Shown: piece by piece, positions 1 through 8,171 of the stretch | How positions within the stretch are numbered: the first letter of the stretch is position 1 | Layout of the letters: every line of letters starts with the position of its first letter | Source: Marinobacter sp. | GTDB taxonomy: Bacteria > Pseudomonadota > Gammaproteobacteria > Pseudomonadales > Oleiphilaceae | Direction of reading: 5' to 3' | Length of the DNA stretch: 32,052 bases | Assembly: GCA_030457765.1 (NCBI GenBank) | Contig: JAKDUK010000029.1 | Coordinates: 1-32,052, forward strand | The notes under the pieces: generated by a model | The model's input: the letters and a program-made list of their open reading frames with translations, nothing else | Told to the model about the DNA's origin: nothing | The model's database searches: none | Translations under genes and position numbers: made by a program

Positions 1-236
1 ATGGCATTATTGTTCATGCCTGTCATGCCGTTCATTCTACGGATGATCCAGGCACAGCCATAGATAATCGCGATCACCGCCAGCAAGCCGACTCCCAGGC
101 TAAGCAGAGTGCCCATGGTATCTGGCGCGTTGCCCGCGGGGTTAGCCGCAGCGCTCTGCGGGGCTTTCGCCGTTTCTTCTGCAATCACCGGTGCCACCAG
201 AAAAAACAGTGATGCACCCGCTGTCTTTATCCACAT
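1..236 (-). CDS. fliO: Flagellar export-gate assembly protein FliO (partial, 3' end outside window)
   Basis: FliO is a small inner-membrane protein that helps assemble the FliPQR export gate of the flagellar type III secretion system. Translating the minus strand from an ATG at 236 gives 78 residues before the window edge. There is an N-terminal hydrophobic signal-like segment (about residues 8-19, ending near VIAEE), an Ala/Pro-rich linker, and a transmembrane helix (about 46-64) followed by basic residues (IIRRMNG). This layout is typical of FliO in Pseudomonas-like bacteria. The ATG lies one base after the fliN stop, so the gene is cotranscribed with fliN. The C-terminal cytoplasmic domain is not in the window. 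Confidence 0.85.
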   Translation of the reverse strand, partial: MWIKTAGASLFFLVAPVIAEETAKAPQSAAANPAGNAPDTMGTLLSLGVGLLAVIAIIYGCAWIIRRMNGMTGMNNNA

Positions 237-237
237 A

Positions 238-765
238 CTATTTTTGCAGCCGCTTGATACGCTCGCCCGGGCTGATCACGTCAGTCAGGCGTATGCCGAA
301 CTTTTCGTTAACCATCACCACCTCGCCGTGGGCAATAAGCGTGCCGTTAACCAGCACGTCCAGTGGCTCCCCGGCCAATCGATCCAGTTCGATTACCGAG
401 CCCTGGTTCAGTTGCAGAAGGTTGCGGATAGGTATTTGGGTGTTCCCCACCTCCATGGAGATACTGACCGGGATATCCAGAATCACATCCAGATCGGGTG
501 GTGGTCCGCCGTCCTCAGTGGCTATAGAGCCCTCGCCAAACTCTTCCATGGGTGCCGCAAATACATCGCTGTCGGTGCCTTCACCCATTGCATCGCCCGC
601 AGTTTCTTCGTCTGTTTCTCCGGCTTCTTCCATGGCCTGAGCCCACTCATCGTCTCGCGACTCTTCGGAACCTTCATCACCGGACTCTTCCATGGCGGCT
701 TCCCATTCAGCTGCCAGTTTTTCGTCCTCGCTCAGCTCCTGACCGTCTTTCTTGTCGTCAGCCAT
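238..765 (-). CDS. fliN: Flagellar motor switch protein FliN
   Basis: FliN builds the lower C-ring with FliM, and takes part in switching and in docking FliH/FliI export cargo. The protein has 175 residues. The C-terminal SpoA (SPOA/FliMN_C) domain covers about residues 92-172 and contains the conserved stretches LDIPVSISMEVG, GSVIELDRLAGEPLDVLVNG and GIRLTDV. About 85 residues before it are strongly acidic and contain a duplicated motif of the form EW-x-x-AMEE-x-G (near residues 20-30 and 41-50). The ATG at 765 overlaps the end of fliM by 8 bases, so translation is probably coupled. fliO follows after one base. Acidic N-terminal extensions occur in FliN of related bacteria, so the extra length is not anomalous. 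Confidence 0.96.
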   Translation of the reverse strand: MADDKKDGQELSEDEKLAAEWEAAMEESGDEGSEESRDDEWAQAMEEAGETDEETAGDAMGEGTDSDVFAAPMEEFGEGSIATEDGGPPPDLDVILDIPVSISMEVGNTQIPIRNLLQLNQGSVIELDRLAGEPLDVLVNGTLIAHGEVVMVNEKFGIRLTDVISPGERIKRLQK

Positions 766-1756
766 TGCGTCCTACCTTCAGTTGTTTTTTTACTTTGGGG
801 CGTGCCGCCCGCTCGTGAATTCTTAGCGCCAGCTTTCCGTCTCGGGTTCCCATGGTGGCTTTGTAGATGGGAATGCCATTGGCGGTCACAGTCAGATGTT
901 CGGGCACCTCTACCGGTATAATGTCGCCGGCTTTCAGCTTGGCGATTTCTCTCAGGGAAATTCGGCGTCGACAGACCGTGGTATTAATCGGAACATCAAC
1001 TTCTTTAATGTCTTCTTGCAAGGCACCCACCCAGCGCTCGTCCACATCATCAACGTCACTTTGCACACCAGCATCCAGCACATCGCGTATTGGCTCAATC
1101 ATCGAGTAGGGCAAAGCAAAGTGTAGCTCGCCACCACCACCATCAAGCTCAATGTGGAAAGTGCTAACCACCACCACTTCACTGGGACTAACGATATTCG
1201 CCATGGCGGGGTTCACCTCAGAGCTGAGGTAGTCAAAATCCACTTTCAAGACCGCCTGCCAGGCCTCTTGCATGTCTGCAAAAATCTGATTGAGCACCAT
1301 CTGCACAATGCGGTTTTCTGTGGGAGTAAACTCTCTGCCCTCAATCTTTGCGTGCCGGCCTTCGCCACCAAAAAAGTTATCAACCAGCTTGAACACCAGC
1401 CTGGCATCCAGCACAAACAATGAGGTTCCCCGCAACGGTCGAACCTTGCAGAGATTCAGGCTGGTGGGCACATACAACGTGTGTATGTATTCGCCAAACT
1501 TCATGATCTTAACGCCACCAGTGGACACATCCGCATTGCGGCGCAGCAGGTTAAACAAACTAATGCGGGTGTAACGGGCAAAGCGCTCATTGATCATTTC
1601 CAGCGTGGGCATCCGGCCCCGCACAATACGATCCTGGCTGGCTAAATCGTAAGACTTTACGCCGGCTTCGTCGCTTTCTTCATAGGTATCAACGTCACCT
1701 TCATCTACGCCATGAAGGAGTGCGTCAATTTCGTCCTGTGACAGTAAATCCTGCAT
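758..1756 (-). CDS. fliM: Flagellar motor switch protein FliM
   Basis: FliM is the C-ring subunit that binds phosphorylated CheY and switches motor rotation. It has 332 residues, the usual length. The N-terminal peptide LSQDEIDALLHG is the CheY-P binding segment. It is followed by the FliM middle domain (about 45-230) and a C-terminal SpoA domain (about 250-322). The start ATG at 1756 is preceded by AGGA at a normal distance. The gene follows fliL by about 60 bases and overlaps fliN, which fits a fliLMNO transcription unit. Confidence 0.97.
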   Translation of the reverse strand: MQDLLSQDEIDALLHGVDEGDVDTYEESDEAGVKSYDLASQDRIVRGRMPTLEMINERFARYTRISLFNLLRRNADVSTGGVKIMKFGEYIHTLYVPTSLNLCKVRPLRGTSLFVLDARLVFKLVDNFFGGEGRHAKIEGREFTPTENRIVQMVLNQIFADMQEAWQAVLKVDFDYLSSEVNPAMANIVSPSEVVVVSTFHIELDGGGGELHFALPYSMIEPIRDVLDAGVQSDVDDVDERWVGALQEDIKEVDVPINTTVCRRRISLREIAKLKAGDIIPVEVPEHLTVTANGIPIYKATMGTRDGKLALRIHERAARPKVKKQLKVGRNG

Positions 1757-1819
1757 ACCTTGTCCTGCCGCTTAAAAGCCTGCCCGTGTCTGGGCGCTAT
1801 TACTCTCTTATCTCAATCT

Positions 1820-2329
1820 CTATTGCACTACAAAATTCTTGAATAGCACCCGGTTCACCGTGGGCTCACCTTCCTGCTCCAACACCTGATTCACCGTGGC
1901 CAGCATATTTTCAACCAGGCTTTGGCGGCCTTCCGGTGTTTGCAATTCTGTAAAATGGCTGTTGCCAAGCACCATCACCAACTGGCTGCGAATCAAAGGC
2001 AAGTGCAGCTCGGCGGCTGCCAACGCATTAGCGTCGGTTGCCCCGAAAGCCACGTAAACCTGGGCATAACGTTGGCGGCCTTCACTTTGAACCGTCGTTA
2101 CCAGTGCCTTTTCGATCTCCAGGTAGGCGCTTGGGGTAAAGGTTTTTTCCGCCACATTGCCTTCAGTTGCTGAATCGTCGCCCATTCCGGGCAGACCTCC
2201 GCCAAGGAACCACAAGGTCCCTGCAATCGACAATGCAATCGCCAGTATCACCACCAATGTAAGTAGGATGATGAGTTTCAGTTTACCCTTTTTAGCCGGT
2301 GCTGCCTCAGCTGCGTTGTTTGCTGCCAT
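1820..2329 (-). CDS. fliL: Flagellar basal body-associated protein FliL
   Basis: FliL is a single-pass inner-membrane protein that surrounds stator units and supports torque. It has 169 residues: a short Lys-containing cytoplasmic tail, one transmembrane helix (about residues 18-44), a Gly-rich linker, and a periplasmic FliL domain starting near YLEIEKALVTTV and ending with RVLFKNFVVQ. The ribosome-binding site is weak, since only an A-rich leader precedes the ATG. A sigma-54 promoter match lies about 60 bases upstream (2391-2406), so fliL probably starts its own transcript as well as receiving readthrough from fliK. Confidence 0.95.
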   Translation of the reverse strand: MAANNAAEAAPAKKGKLKLIILLTLVVILAIALSIAGTLWFLGGGLPGMGDDSATEGNVAEKTFTPSAYLEIEKALVTTVQSEGRQRYAQVYVAFGATDANALAAAELHLPLIRSQLVMVLGNSHFTELQTPEGRQSLVENMLATVNQVLEQEGEPTVNRVLFKNFVVQ

Positions 2330-2390
2330 AGTATTTTTTCGCCAGAAATACGTCGATGAAGGTCGTTTTTCATGACTTTAACAGATTGAC

Positions 2391-2406
2391 TGCAAAGGGC
2401 GGGCCA
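2391..2406 (-). promoter_or_regulatory. Sigma-54 promoter of fliLMNO
   Basis: On the minus strand this reads TGGCCCGCCCTTTGCA. The -24 GG and -12 GC are separated by exactly ten bases and there is a T-run before the -12 GC, matching the sigma-54 consensus (TGGCAC-N5-TTGCW) at most positions. It sits about 60 bases upstream of fliL. In relatives, flagellar class II/III promoters of this kind are activated by FleQ or FleR. Which activator acts here is inference. Confidence 0.75.
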
Positions 2407-2415
2407 GAAAGGCCC
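2401..2415. repeat. Inverted repeat overlapping the fliL -24 element
   Basis: GGGCC-AGAAA-GGCCC is a perfect 5-bp-arm inverted repeat. One arm forms part of the -24 box of the fliL sigma-54 promoter. No T-run follows on either strand, so it does not look like a normal intrinsic terminator of fliK. Confidence 0.4.
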
Positions 2416-2504
2416 AATCCTTTACTCAAAAACGCAGTCTATCGATGCACGGAAGGATGGGCAAAGCAATTGGCAAGTAGCGCTTAGTGTAAGGTGTCAG
2501 ACAT

Positions 2505-3629
2505 TCACGCAAAAATATCGACGGCGCCAGTCCAGCTTAAATCCAGATTACCAGCCTGCATCTCTGTGTCAGCATTTTCTGCACCTGACAACACTGTGCC
2601 CGCGCCAGAGGACGAACCCTCGCCCTCGCTCTGCTCTCCCGATTGATTCTGAGAGTTGCTGGAAACATCAAACTGGGCCAGAGCCAAGCCCTGCTCACCC
2701 AACATATCGCGCAGCCGGTGCGAATTCAGTTCCAGCTGATCTCTCACCACCGGGTTTGCAGCATGAACAGTAATATTGGCTTGATCGTTTTGAACGCGAA
2801 CGCGAACCTCCATTGGCCCCATATCAGGCGGGGTTAAATGTATTTCCGCAACTGACAGATTTTTGGCTGTCAGCCAGCTGAGCTTACCCATCAGTTTGTC
2901 GCCCCACTGTGCATGGTTCACCGGCACATCCACCGACGTTGTATAACTTCTCAGGGGTACTTGCGCCTCGGCCGCCAATTTTCCAGTACTACTGGCACGG
3001 TGCTGGGAAGCCAGATCCATGGTGGCTTCAAACCGGGTACCACTGAGCAGGCTGGATGGGTCTATTGCTCCCGCTTTTTTTCCGGCTCCAGACAGTAGGG
3101 CATCTGTAAACGATAGGCCGCCCATCAGCCCGCCAGCGCCTGCTTGCCCCGGCTTCTCGCCGATCAATCCGGCAAACAACTCAGCACCCTGTGCCAGAGC
3201 AGGATTAGTCGCAGCCGAGCCAGTTGCAGGTTGTAACAATGCCTGCAGCTCTGCAAAGGTAAGCGGGGTTGTGACGGTTTCCATTTCAGCCGTCTCTGCG
3301 TTCTTGTTGCCAGCGCCTTTCTCAGCCACAGAGTCTTCGCCCTTTTTGGCAGTTTTCCCACTCTTACCTGACTCGTCAGATGTTCTGCCAGCTTGGGCCG
3401 GGTTTGCTGGCTGTGTGCTGTCTTCTTTTCTGGTGTTTTGAGCGTCAGCTTGCCGGGCCTTGTCGTTACGCTCAGACTGTTGCCGGTCGAGACGCTTTTG
3501 CTCCGCACGGGAAATCGAATCGTACCGGCTTTCACTGGCACTGCTGTCACGACCGGAGCCAGTTTTGGATAAACCGGCATCGTTCTGCATCCCTGGCGCA
3601 GGAGTCTGGGGAAGAACCGTCTGTGTCAT
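2505..3629 (-). CDS. fliK: Flagellar hook-length control protein FliK
   Basis: FliK is the secreted molecular ruler that stops hook growth and switches export specificity. It has 374 residues. The N-terminal two thirds is low-complexity and hydrophilic (rich in Ser, Lys, Glu, Gly and Ala), as is usual for this poorly conserved part. The C-terminal Flg_hook domain is at about residues 240-330 and contains AEIHLTPPDMGPMEVRV and the downstream ANPVVRDQLELNSHRLRDML. The start at 3629 has AGAGG upstream at good spacing. A sigma-54 promoter lies about 85 bases upstream, between the Hpt gene and fliK. Confidence 0.93.
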   Translation of the reverse strand: MTQTVLPQTPAPGMQNDAGLSKTGSGRDSSASESRYDSISRAEQKRLDRQQSERNDKARQADAQNTRKEDSTQPANPAQAGRTSDESGKSGKTAKKGEDSVAEKGAGNKNAETAEMETVTTPLTFAELQALLQPATGSAATNPALAQGAELFAGLIGEKPGQAGAGGLMGGLSFTDALLSGAGKKAGAIDPSSLLSGTRFEATMDLASQHRASSTGKLAAEAQVPLRSYTTSVDVPVNHAQWGDKLMGKLSWLTAKNLSVAEIHLTPPDMGPMEVRVRVQNDQANITVHAANPVVRDQLELNSHRLRDMLGEQGLALAQFDVSSNSQNQSGEQSEGEGSSSGAGTVLSGAENADTEMQAGNLDLSWTGAVDIFA

Positions 3630-3711
3630 GGCAACCTCTTGCCGCTTTTGATCCTCAGGAACCTGATACAGCCTGCTTTAAGCCGGACTTTCAGGTGATT
3701 TCCCAAACAAC

Positions 3712-3727
3712 TGCAAAAGCAATGCCA
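3712..3727 (-). promoter_or_regulatory. Sigma-54 promoter of fliK
   Basis: The minus strand reads TGGCATTGCTTTTGCA. It has TGGCAT, then five bases, then TTGCA, with the -24 GG and -12 GC exactly ten bases apart. This is one of the best sigma-54 matches in the window. It lies about 28 bases after the Hpt gene stop and about 85 bases before the fliK ATG, so fliK can be expressed separately from the upstream fliE-J and signalling genes. Confidence 0.8.
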
Positions 3728-3754
3728 GCCAAACTCTGTGGTGGCCAGGTAAGC

Positions 3755-4111
3755 CTACCCAACGCCGCGGGCTATCAGCGTATGAAGCCCCTCGGTCACT
3801 CGCTGAAATTCTGCTTCAATGGCATCCAGCACGGGGCGAATGTCACTCAAGCGCTCGTCGCGCCCTGCTTTCTCTACTTCTCGGCAAAGCTGCCCCAAAC
3901 GCGGCGCGCCAATATTAATACAACTGCCCTTAAAGCTGTGGGCCGTTTTGGCGAAGGCCTCTGCCTTGCCCTCATTTAAAGCCGCCTTAAGACTCTCAAT
4001 CCGCTCACGTGAGTCGTTGAGATAGGTTTGTATCAGCATCTCGAACTCGTCTTCCATTACATCCTGAAGCTCTGCCAAAGCTTCTTCATCAAGGTGTGGT
4101 GTATCAACCAT
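3755..4111 (-). CDS. hptB: Histidine phosphotransfer (Hpt) protein, HptB-like
   Basis: This is a stand-alone four-helix Hpt protein of 118 residues. The phosphorylatable histidine is H58 in the motif AHSFKGSCINIGA. HptB-type proteins carry phosphoryl groups from hybrid sensor kinases to a response regulator. The gene lies 33 bases downstream of a receiver-PP2C-ATPase gene whose receiver is the likely phosphate acceptor, and that in turn follows a STAS antagonist gene. The same trio (HptB-HsbR-HsbA) controls swarming, biofilm and the anti-sigma factor FlgM in Pseudomonas aeruginosa, where it is known. The symbol is assigned from context and architecture. No kinase partner is in the window. Confidence 0.87.
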   Translation of the reverse strand: MVDTPHLDEEALAELQDVMEDEFEMLIQTYLNDSRERIESLKAALNEGKAEAFAKTAHSFKGSCINIGAPRLGQLCREVEKAGRDERLSDIRPVLDAIEAEFQRVTEGLHTLIARGVG

Positions 4112-4144
4112 GACCAGCTCCCTTGTTCGGGTTTAAAGTGCCAA

Positions 4145-5872
4145 TTAAAAGTACCAATCATAGACAACCTCTACCCGGTTACCCTGTTCGTGAAACCTGA
4201 TAGATTTTGCCAGCCGCTTTAACAAAGCCAACCCCCGGCCCCCATAACGAGGGCCGCTCTGCACCATCTCCGTAGCTTGCAGTACCGGATGGCTCTTATA
4301 ATCGAACCCTCGACCGCTGTCTTCGCACACACAACTCAGGCGACCGCCCCAATTCGAGAGCTCGTGATAGAGGCTGAACCGAATATAATGGCCGCTCACC
4401 CGATCCAAGCGCTCGGTGCGTTCGGAATAGTAGCGGTCAAAGCCTTCCGATGTGTATTTCCAGTCAGAGGGCAATTCGAGTACGCCGTGTTCTAACGCGT
4501 TATTGTACAGTTCGGATAACAAAGTATAAATTTCTCCGCTTTTACGCCTCAACCCCGGCACTTCCATGCAAATATGAAGCAGCAACGGTAGGGGGTTAAA
4601 TTCCCCCAAGGTGCGTCCCTGAATTTCATACTCGCACTTCCACTGCGTGGGCCCGGCCAAAGTGGAGGCTACCGCGTTATCTGGCAACACGGCAAAACCC
4701 GCCTCATCCACCATTTCCAGACAACAAAGGGTGAGGTCGTCACCAAACTTCTGACGCCCCGTAAATCGCCGTATCCCGTCCATCAACGCATCAAATGGAT
4801 GGCTCTCGGAGCCTGCATGTTCAACTGCAAGCCGCACTCCCTGCTCGCCAAAAACCTCGCCCTCATTATTCGTACATTCAAGTACGCCATCGGTCATTAA
4901 CAGCAGCCGGTCGCCCGGCTGGGACCTGACGGTTTCCATATCCGCCTTAAACTGTTCCGCGCCCAGGATGCCCAGCGGCAAGTGTCGGGACGGCAAAATA
5001 AACCGCTCGGTACTCGAGCGCATCAACCACATATCTGGCAGGCCGCCATTCCAGATTTTCAGCTGATTGTGCGCAAAATCCGCCTCAACCATCACGGCAC
5101 AGCAAAACATATCTTTGGGCAATATGCGTACGAGCTTCAGGTTGATTTCGCTGAGAATATCGCCCCCATCAAAACCTTTGCTTGCCATGCCATAAAAAAT
5201 TTCGGCCACGGGCAAAGCGCCAATGGCAGCGGGCAGCCCGTGCCCGGTAAAATCTCCGGCAAATACAAGCATCCCACCCGCCGGGCGTGGTGAGGCAAAT
5301 AATACATCGCCACTGAAAACCGATAAGGGAGACGCATGATAGCGAATGTTGGTTGCGTCCAGGCACCCGGTATGCGCAACGTTGTCGAAGACCCTTCTGG
5401 CCACATGCTGCTCTTCTAGCAGTTGCCGGTTGCGCACATGCATCAAATCTCTCTGATCCGACAGGGTCTGGTGCATCAGGCGCATCCGGTTAAAGGCCTG
5501 AAGTTTGGCTTTGATCAATACTTGGTTGTAGGGCTTACTCAAAAACCCATCTCCGCCGGCTTCAAGGCATTGCGCCAGGCTTTCGGCTTCCGATAGGGAG
5601 GTAACAAAAATCAATGGCACCAAACGCTCACCTGCAAGCTGCTTGATCTGACGAGCAGCCTCCATGCCATCCATTTCGGGCATCAGGGCATCCAGCAGTA
5701 CAACATCCGGGTGCTTTGAGCGAAAAAGAAAAACCGCCTCTTGCCCGTTAACCGCCTCTATAACGTGATGACCAAGGCGCCCAAGCAGGGTATTCAGTAT
5801 CAGGCGATCGCTGTTACTGTCGTCTGCAATGAGGATCTTCAGGGGGGCACTTTCCGCTACTGAGTCATCCAT
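4145..5872 (-). CDS. hsbR: Response regulator with PP2C phosphatase and HATPase domains, HsbR-like
   Basis: This three-domain signalling protein has about 575 residues. The receiver domain (about 10-130) has acidic pair D17/D18 and phospho-acceptor D61 in VVLLDALMPEMDG. The SpoIIE/PP2C phosphatase domain (about 200-390) has metal-binding motifs SGDVLF, GDFTGHGLPAA, LMTDGVLE and GDDLTL. The C-terminal GHKL ATPase (about 435-575) has N-box ELYNNALEHG, G1 box DSGRGF and G2 box GGRGLALL. HsbR of P. aeruginosa has this layout and both phosphorylates and dephosphorylates the STAS protein HsbA. Its STAS target is the gene just upstream and its Hpt donor the gene just downstream. The ATG at 5872 is preferred. 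A TTG four codons earlier is in frame but has no better ribosome-binding site. Confidence 0.9.
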   Translation of the reverse strand: MDDSVAESAPLKILIADDSNSDRLILNTLLGRLGHHVIEAVNGQEAVFLFRSKHPDVVLLDALMPEMDGMEAARQIKQLAGERLVPLIFVTSLSEAESLAQCLEAGGDGFLSKPYNQVLIKAKLQAFNRMRLMHQTLSDQRDLMHVRNRQLLEEQHVARRVFDNVAHTGCLDATNIRYHASPLSVFSGDVLFASPRPAGGMLVFAGDFTGHGLPAAIGALPVAEIFYGMASKGFDGGDILSEINLKLVRILPKDMFCCAVMVEADFAHNQLKIWNGGLPDMWLMRSSTERFILPSRHLPLGILGAEQFKADMETVRSQPGDRLLLMTDGVLECTNNEGEVFGEQGVRLAVEHAGSESHPFDALMDGIRRFTGRQKFGDDLTLCCLEMVDEAGFAVLPDNAVASTLAGPTQWKCEYEIQGRTLGEFNPLPLLLHICMEVPGLRRKSGEIYTLLSELYNNALEHGVLELPSDWKYTSEGFDRYYSERTERLDRVSGHYIRFSLYHELSNWGGRLSCVCEDSGRGFDYKSHPVLQATEMVQSGPRYGGRGLALLKRLAKSIRFHEQGNRVEVVYDWYF

Positions 5873-5896
5873 GAAAGGTTCCAAGGGCCGGCGGCA

Positions 5897-6202
5897 TCAC
5901 CGGATGGTGAACAGTTGCTCAAAATTGGAAATGGTCAAGATCTTTCGGACATCATTGTTGCAGTTTTCAATGACAATACTGGCGTTATCGCCTCCGGCAT
6001 AATCCCGTAACAACAGCAACATGCCCAACGCAGAGCTATCGAGGTATGTCGCTTCTGATAAATCCACAACGTAACCATCGACATTTTTACCGCCGTGCTC
6101 GTAAGCATCGCGAAAAGCCTGGTGGGTACTAAAATCGAAGCGCCCTTGTATTTTGATAATCAAAGATTGACCGTCGTGACTGCGGCGGGTCTGGATTGGC
6201 AT
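5897..6202 (-). CDS. hsbA: STAS-domain anti-anti-sigma factor, HsbA-like
   Basis: This is a single STAS domain protein (SpoIIAA-like), 101 residues from the preferred start. The phosphorylatable serine lies in the motif YLDSSALGMLLLL, preceded by the conserved VVDLSEA strand. Unphosphorylated STAS proteins bind partner anti-sigma factors or enzymes. HsbA in Pseudomonas binds FlgM or the diguanylate cyclase HsbD depending on its phosphorylation state. Start choice: GGAGG at 6211-6215 is only two bases from the ATG at 6208 but eight bases from the ATG at 6202, so 6202 is more likely. About 125 bases separate it from fliJ. I found no convincing promoter there, so it is probably in the fliE-J transcript. 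Confidence 0.88.
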   Translation of the reverse strand: MPIQTRRSHDGQSLIIKIQGRFDFSTHQAFRDAYEHGGKNVDGYVVDLSEATYLDSSALGMLLLLRDYAGGDNASIVIENCNNDVRKILTISNFEQLFTIR

Positions 6203-6327
6203 CCGCATAACCTCCGATGGTATTCACTGAAACAACAGACCACCGGAATTTATGGCAGCCCGTGTCTAGATAAGGATAGCGCAGCAGCGCCAGTTTGCAT
6301 GGGATTGCTATGGATTCTGAGTATGCC

Positions 6328-6771
6328 TCAGCGCCGGCGACGCGCGAACGCTCGGCCTGCAGCCTCGTCAGACAGCTTCTGCTCCTGCAGATCCCGGTCT
6401 CTGGATTCTTGCTGGCGACAGGTTTCGATATACTTTTCCATGCCCCTTCTACGCTCCCAGGCATGTTGCCATTCTTGTCGCCGGGTTTCGAAAACAGCCT
6501 CAACCTGATCCAGCTGCTTTTGTTGTTGCAGGATAACCTGATCAAGTTGCGCGATAAACGCCTGCCATGCCTGCAAACGGCTAACGTGAACCACACCATG
6601 TTGGCTGCTGCGAATTTGGTCCCGGTATTCCTGCTGATAGTGATTCAGGTTCGCAACCTGCTCACTATGCTGCTCCATCAACTCGCGGGCTTTGCCCATG
6701 TGCTCCAGCGCTTCCTTCTCCTTGCGCTCTTCCAGAGCAAGCACCACGGCCAGGCGTTGAGAACGTAACAT
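6328..6771 (-). CDS. fliJ: Flagellar export chaperone FliJ
   Basis: FliJ is a small coiled-coil protein that sits in the centre of the FliI hexamer and couples it to the FlhA gate. It has 147 residues, almost entirely heptad-like charged helix (LEERKEKEALEHMGKARELM and following), with a conserved LVxxQ-like hydrophilic pattern and a basic C-terminus (FARRRR). The ATG at 6771 overlaps the fliI stop as TGATG, so translation is coupled. Length and position after fliI are standard. Confidence 0.93.
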   Translation of the reverse strand: MLRSQRLAVVLALEERKEKEALEHMGKARELMEQHSEQVANLNHYQQEYRDQIRSSQHGVVHVSRLQAWQAFIAQLDQVILQQQKQLDQVEAVFETRRQEWQHAWERRRGMEKYIETCRQQESRDRDLQEQKLSDEAAGRAFARRRR

Positions 6772-8171
6772 CAACCAGCCCCTCGGTTAGCGTTGGCGGC
6801 CGCAGGATCAGGAACGGCCGACTTTCGTCGATCTGGTGAGCGTCGTTCAGGTACAACAGATAGCAAACCCTCAATGCTTTCAGCAAGTGGAGCACGCTCG
6901 TTCAGACCCTGCTGCAGGAACTGGCGCATATTGCCAATATGAGTGATTGCAAAGTCGGTTTCCGGGTCTGAGCCCTTCACATAAGCGCCAACACTGATTA
7001 GGTCCCGCGCCTGCTGATAACGCGAATACACCTGTTTGAAGCGTTGCGATCGAGCAAAATGCTCGGTTTCTGTTACCTGAGGCATAACCCGGCTAATGGA
7101 CGCTTCCACGTCGATGGCCGGGTAGTGGCCTTCTTCCGCCAGACGGCGGGAGAGCACAATATGGCCATCCAGTATTGCTCGGGCCGCATCGGCAATGGGG
7201 TCCTGCTGGTCGTCGCCTTCGGTGAGCACGGTATAAAATGCGGTTATGGAGCCCCCTCCGGGCAAACCGTTACCAGTGCGCTCTACCAGTTGTGGCAGTT
7301 TGGCAAATACAGAAGGTGGATACCCCTTGGTGGCCGGCGGCTCACCAACCGCCAGCGCAATTTCACGCTGGGCCTGGGCGTATCGGGTGAGCGAATCCAT
7401 CAGCAGAAGCACGCGCTTGCCCTTATCGCGATAGTACTCGGCAATGCGTGTGGTGAGCATGGCCGCCCGCAAACGCATCAGCGGCGAATCATCGGCGGGA
7501 GAGGCCACCACAACTGATCTGACCAACCCCTCCTCGCCCAGTATATCTTCTATAAATTCCTTAACTTCTCGGCCCCGCTCACCAATCAGGCCAACCACGG
7601 TAATATCGGCGTCGGTAAATCGGGTCATCATGCCCAACAACATACTCTTACCCACACCACTGCCTGCAAAAAGCCCCAGGCGCTGGCCTTGGCCCACTGT
7701 TAACAACGAATTAATCGCGCGAATCCCCACGTCCATAGACTGCCGTACCGGGGCGCGATTAAGGGGGTTTATAATTTCACCGGTCAGAGGAACCCGCGCT
7801 TCGGCCTGAAGCGGCCCTTTACCATCAAGAGGCTCACCACTGCCATCCACCACTCGCCCCAGCATAAGCGGGCCAACAGGAACACGGCTAGCAGCAGACA
7901 ATGGAACCACTCTGGCCCCGGGTTTAAGGCCCTCAATAGCGGTTAACGGCATAAGGTAAACTTTGTCGTCTTCAAACCCCACAACTTCGGCTTCAACAGT
8001 ACCCGAGCCCTGGCCTTTGATCACGCAACGGTCCCCCACCACCATGGGGCAACCCACACATTCCAGTGTCAGCCCTACCATTCTGGTCAGACGGCCTGAC
8101 AACTCGGGTTCCGGGCTTGAGCGCAGGTAGGCCTGGTATTGATCAAGACGATCAGCCAGGGAGGTCGTCAT
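6771..8171 (-). CDS. fliI: Flagellum-specific ATPase FliI
   Basis: FliI is the F1-beta-like hexameric ATPase that powers flagellar protein export. From the ATG at 8171 it has 466 residues. It begins with an N-terminal FliH-binding segment and beta barrel ([13 protein letters not shown]). The P-loop is [11 protein letters not shown], Walker B lies near [18 protein letters not shown], and the type III ATPase signature [20 protein letters not shown] is present. An upstream in-frame ATG at 8216 would add 15 residues unlike the family, so 8171 is chosen; it overlaps fliH by 20 bases. The C-terminal tail beyond the helical domain is Arg/Pro/Ala-rich and slightly longer than usual. Confidence 0.97.
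   Translation of the reverse strand: MTTSLADRLDQYQAYLRSSPEPELSGRLTRMVGLTLECVGCPMVVGDRCVIKGQGSGTVEAEVVGFEDDKVYLMPLTAIEGLKPGARVVPLSAASRVPVGPLMLGRVVDGSGEPLDGKGPLQAEARVPLTGEIINPLNRAPVRQSMDVGIRAINSLLTVGQGQRLGLFAGSGVGKSMLLGMMTRFTDADITVVGLIGERGREVKEFIEDILGEEGLVRSVVVASPADDSPLMRLRAAMLTTRIAEYYRDKGKRVLLLMDSLTRYAQAQREIALAVGEPPATKGYPPSVFAKLPQLVERTGNGLPGGGSITAFYTVLTEGDDQQDPIADAARAILDGHIVLSRRLAEEGHYPAIDVEASISRVMPQVTETEHFARSQRFKQVYSRYQQARDLISVGAYVKGSDPETDFAITHIGNMRQFLQQGLNERAPLAESIEGLLSVVPERRSPDRRKSAVPDPAAANANRGAG

Noticed and set aside
3380..3979. Plus-strand open frame of 199 codons opposite fliK and the Hpt gene
   Set aside because: It crosses the intergenic sigma-54 promoter and two conserved minus-strand genes; composition is that of a shadow frame.
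6209..6327. Possible sigma-54 promoter in front of the STAS gene
   Set aside because: The best match (TGGCGCTGCTGCGC) has the GG and GC elements off by one base and a poor -12 box.
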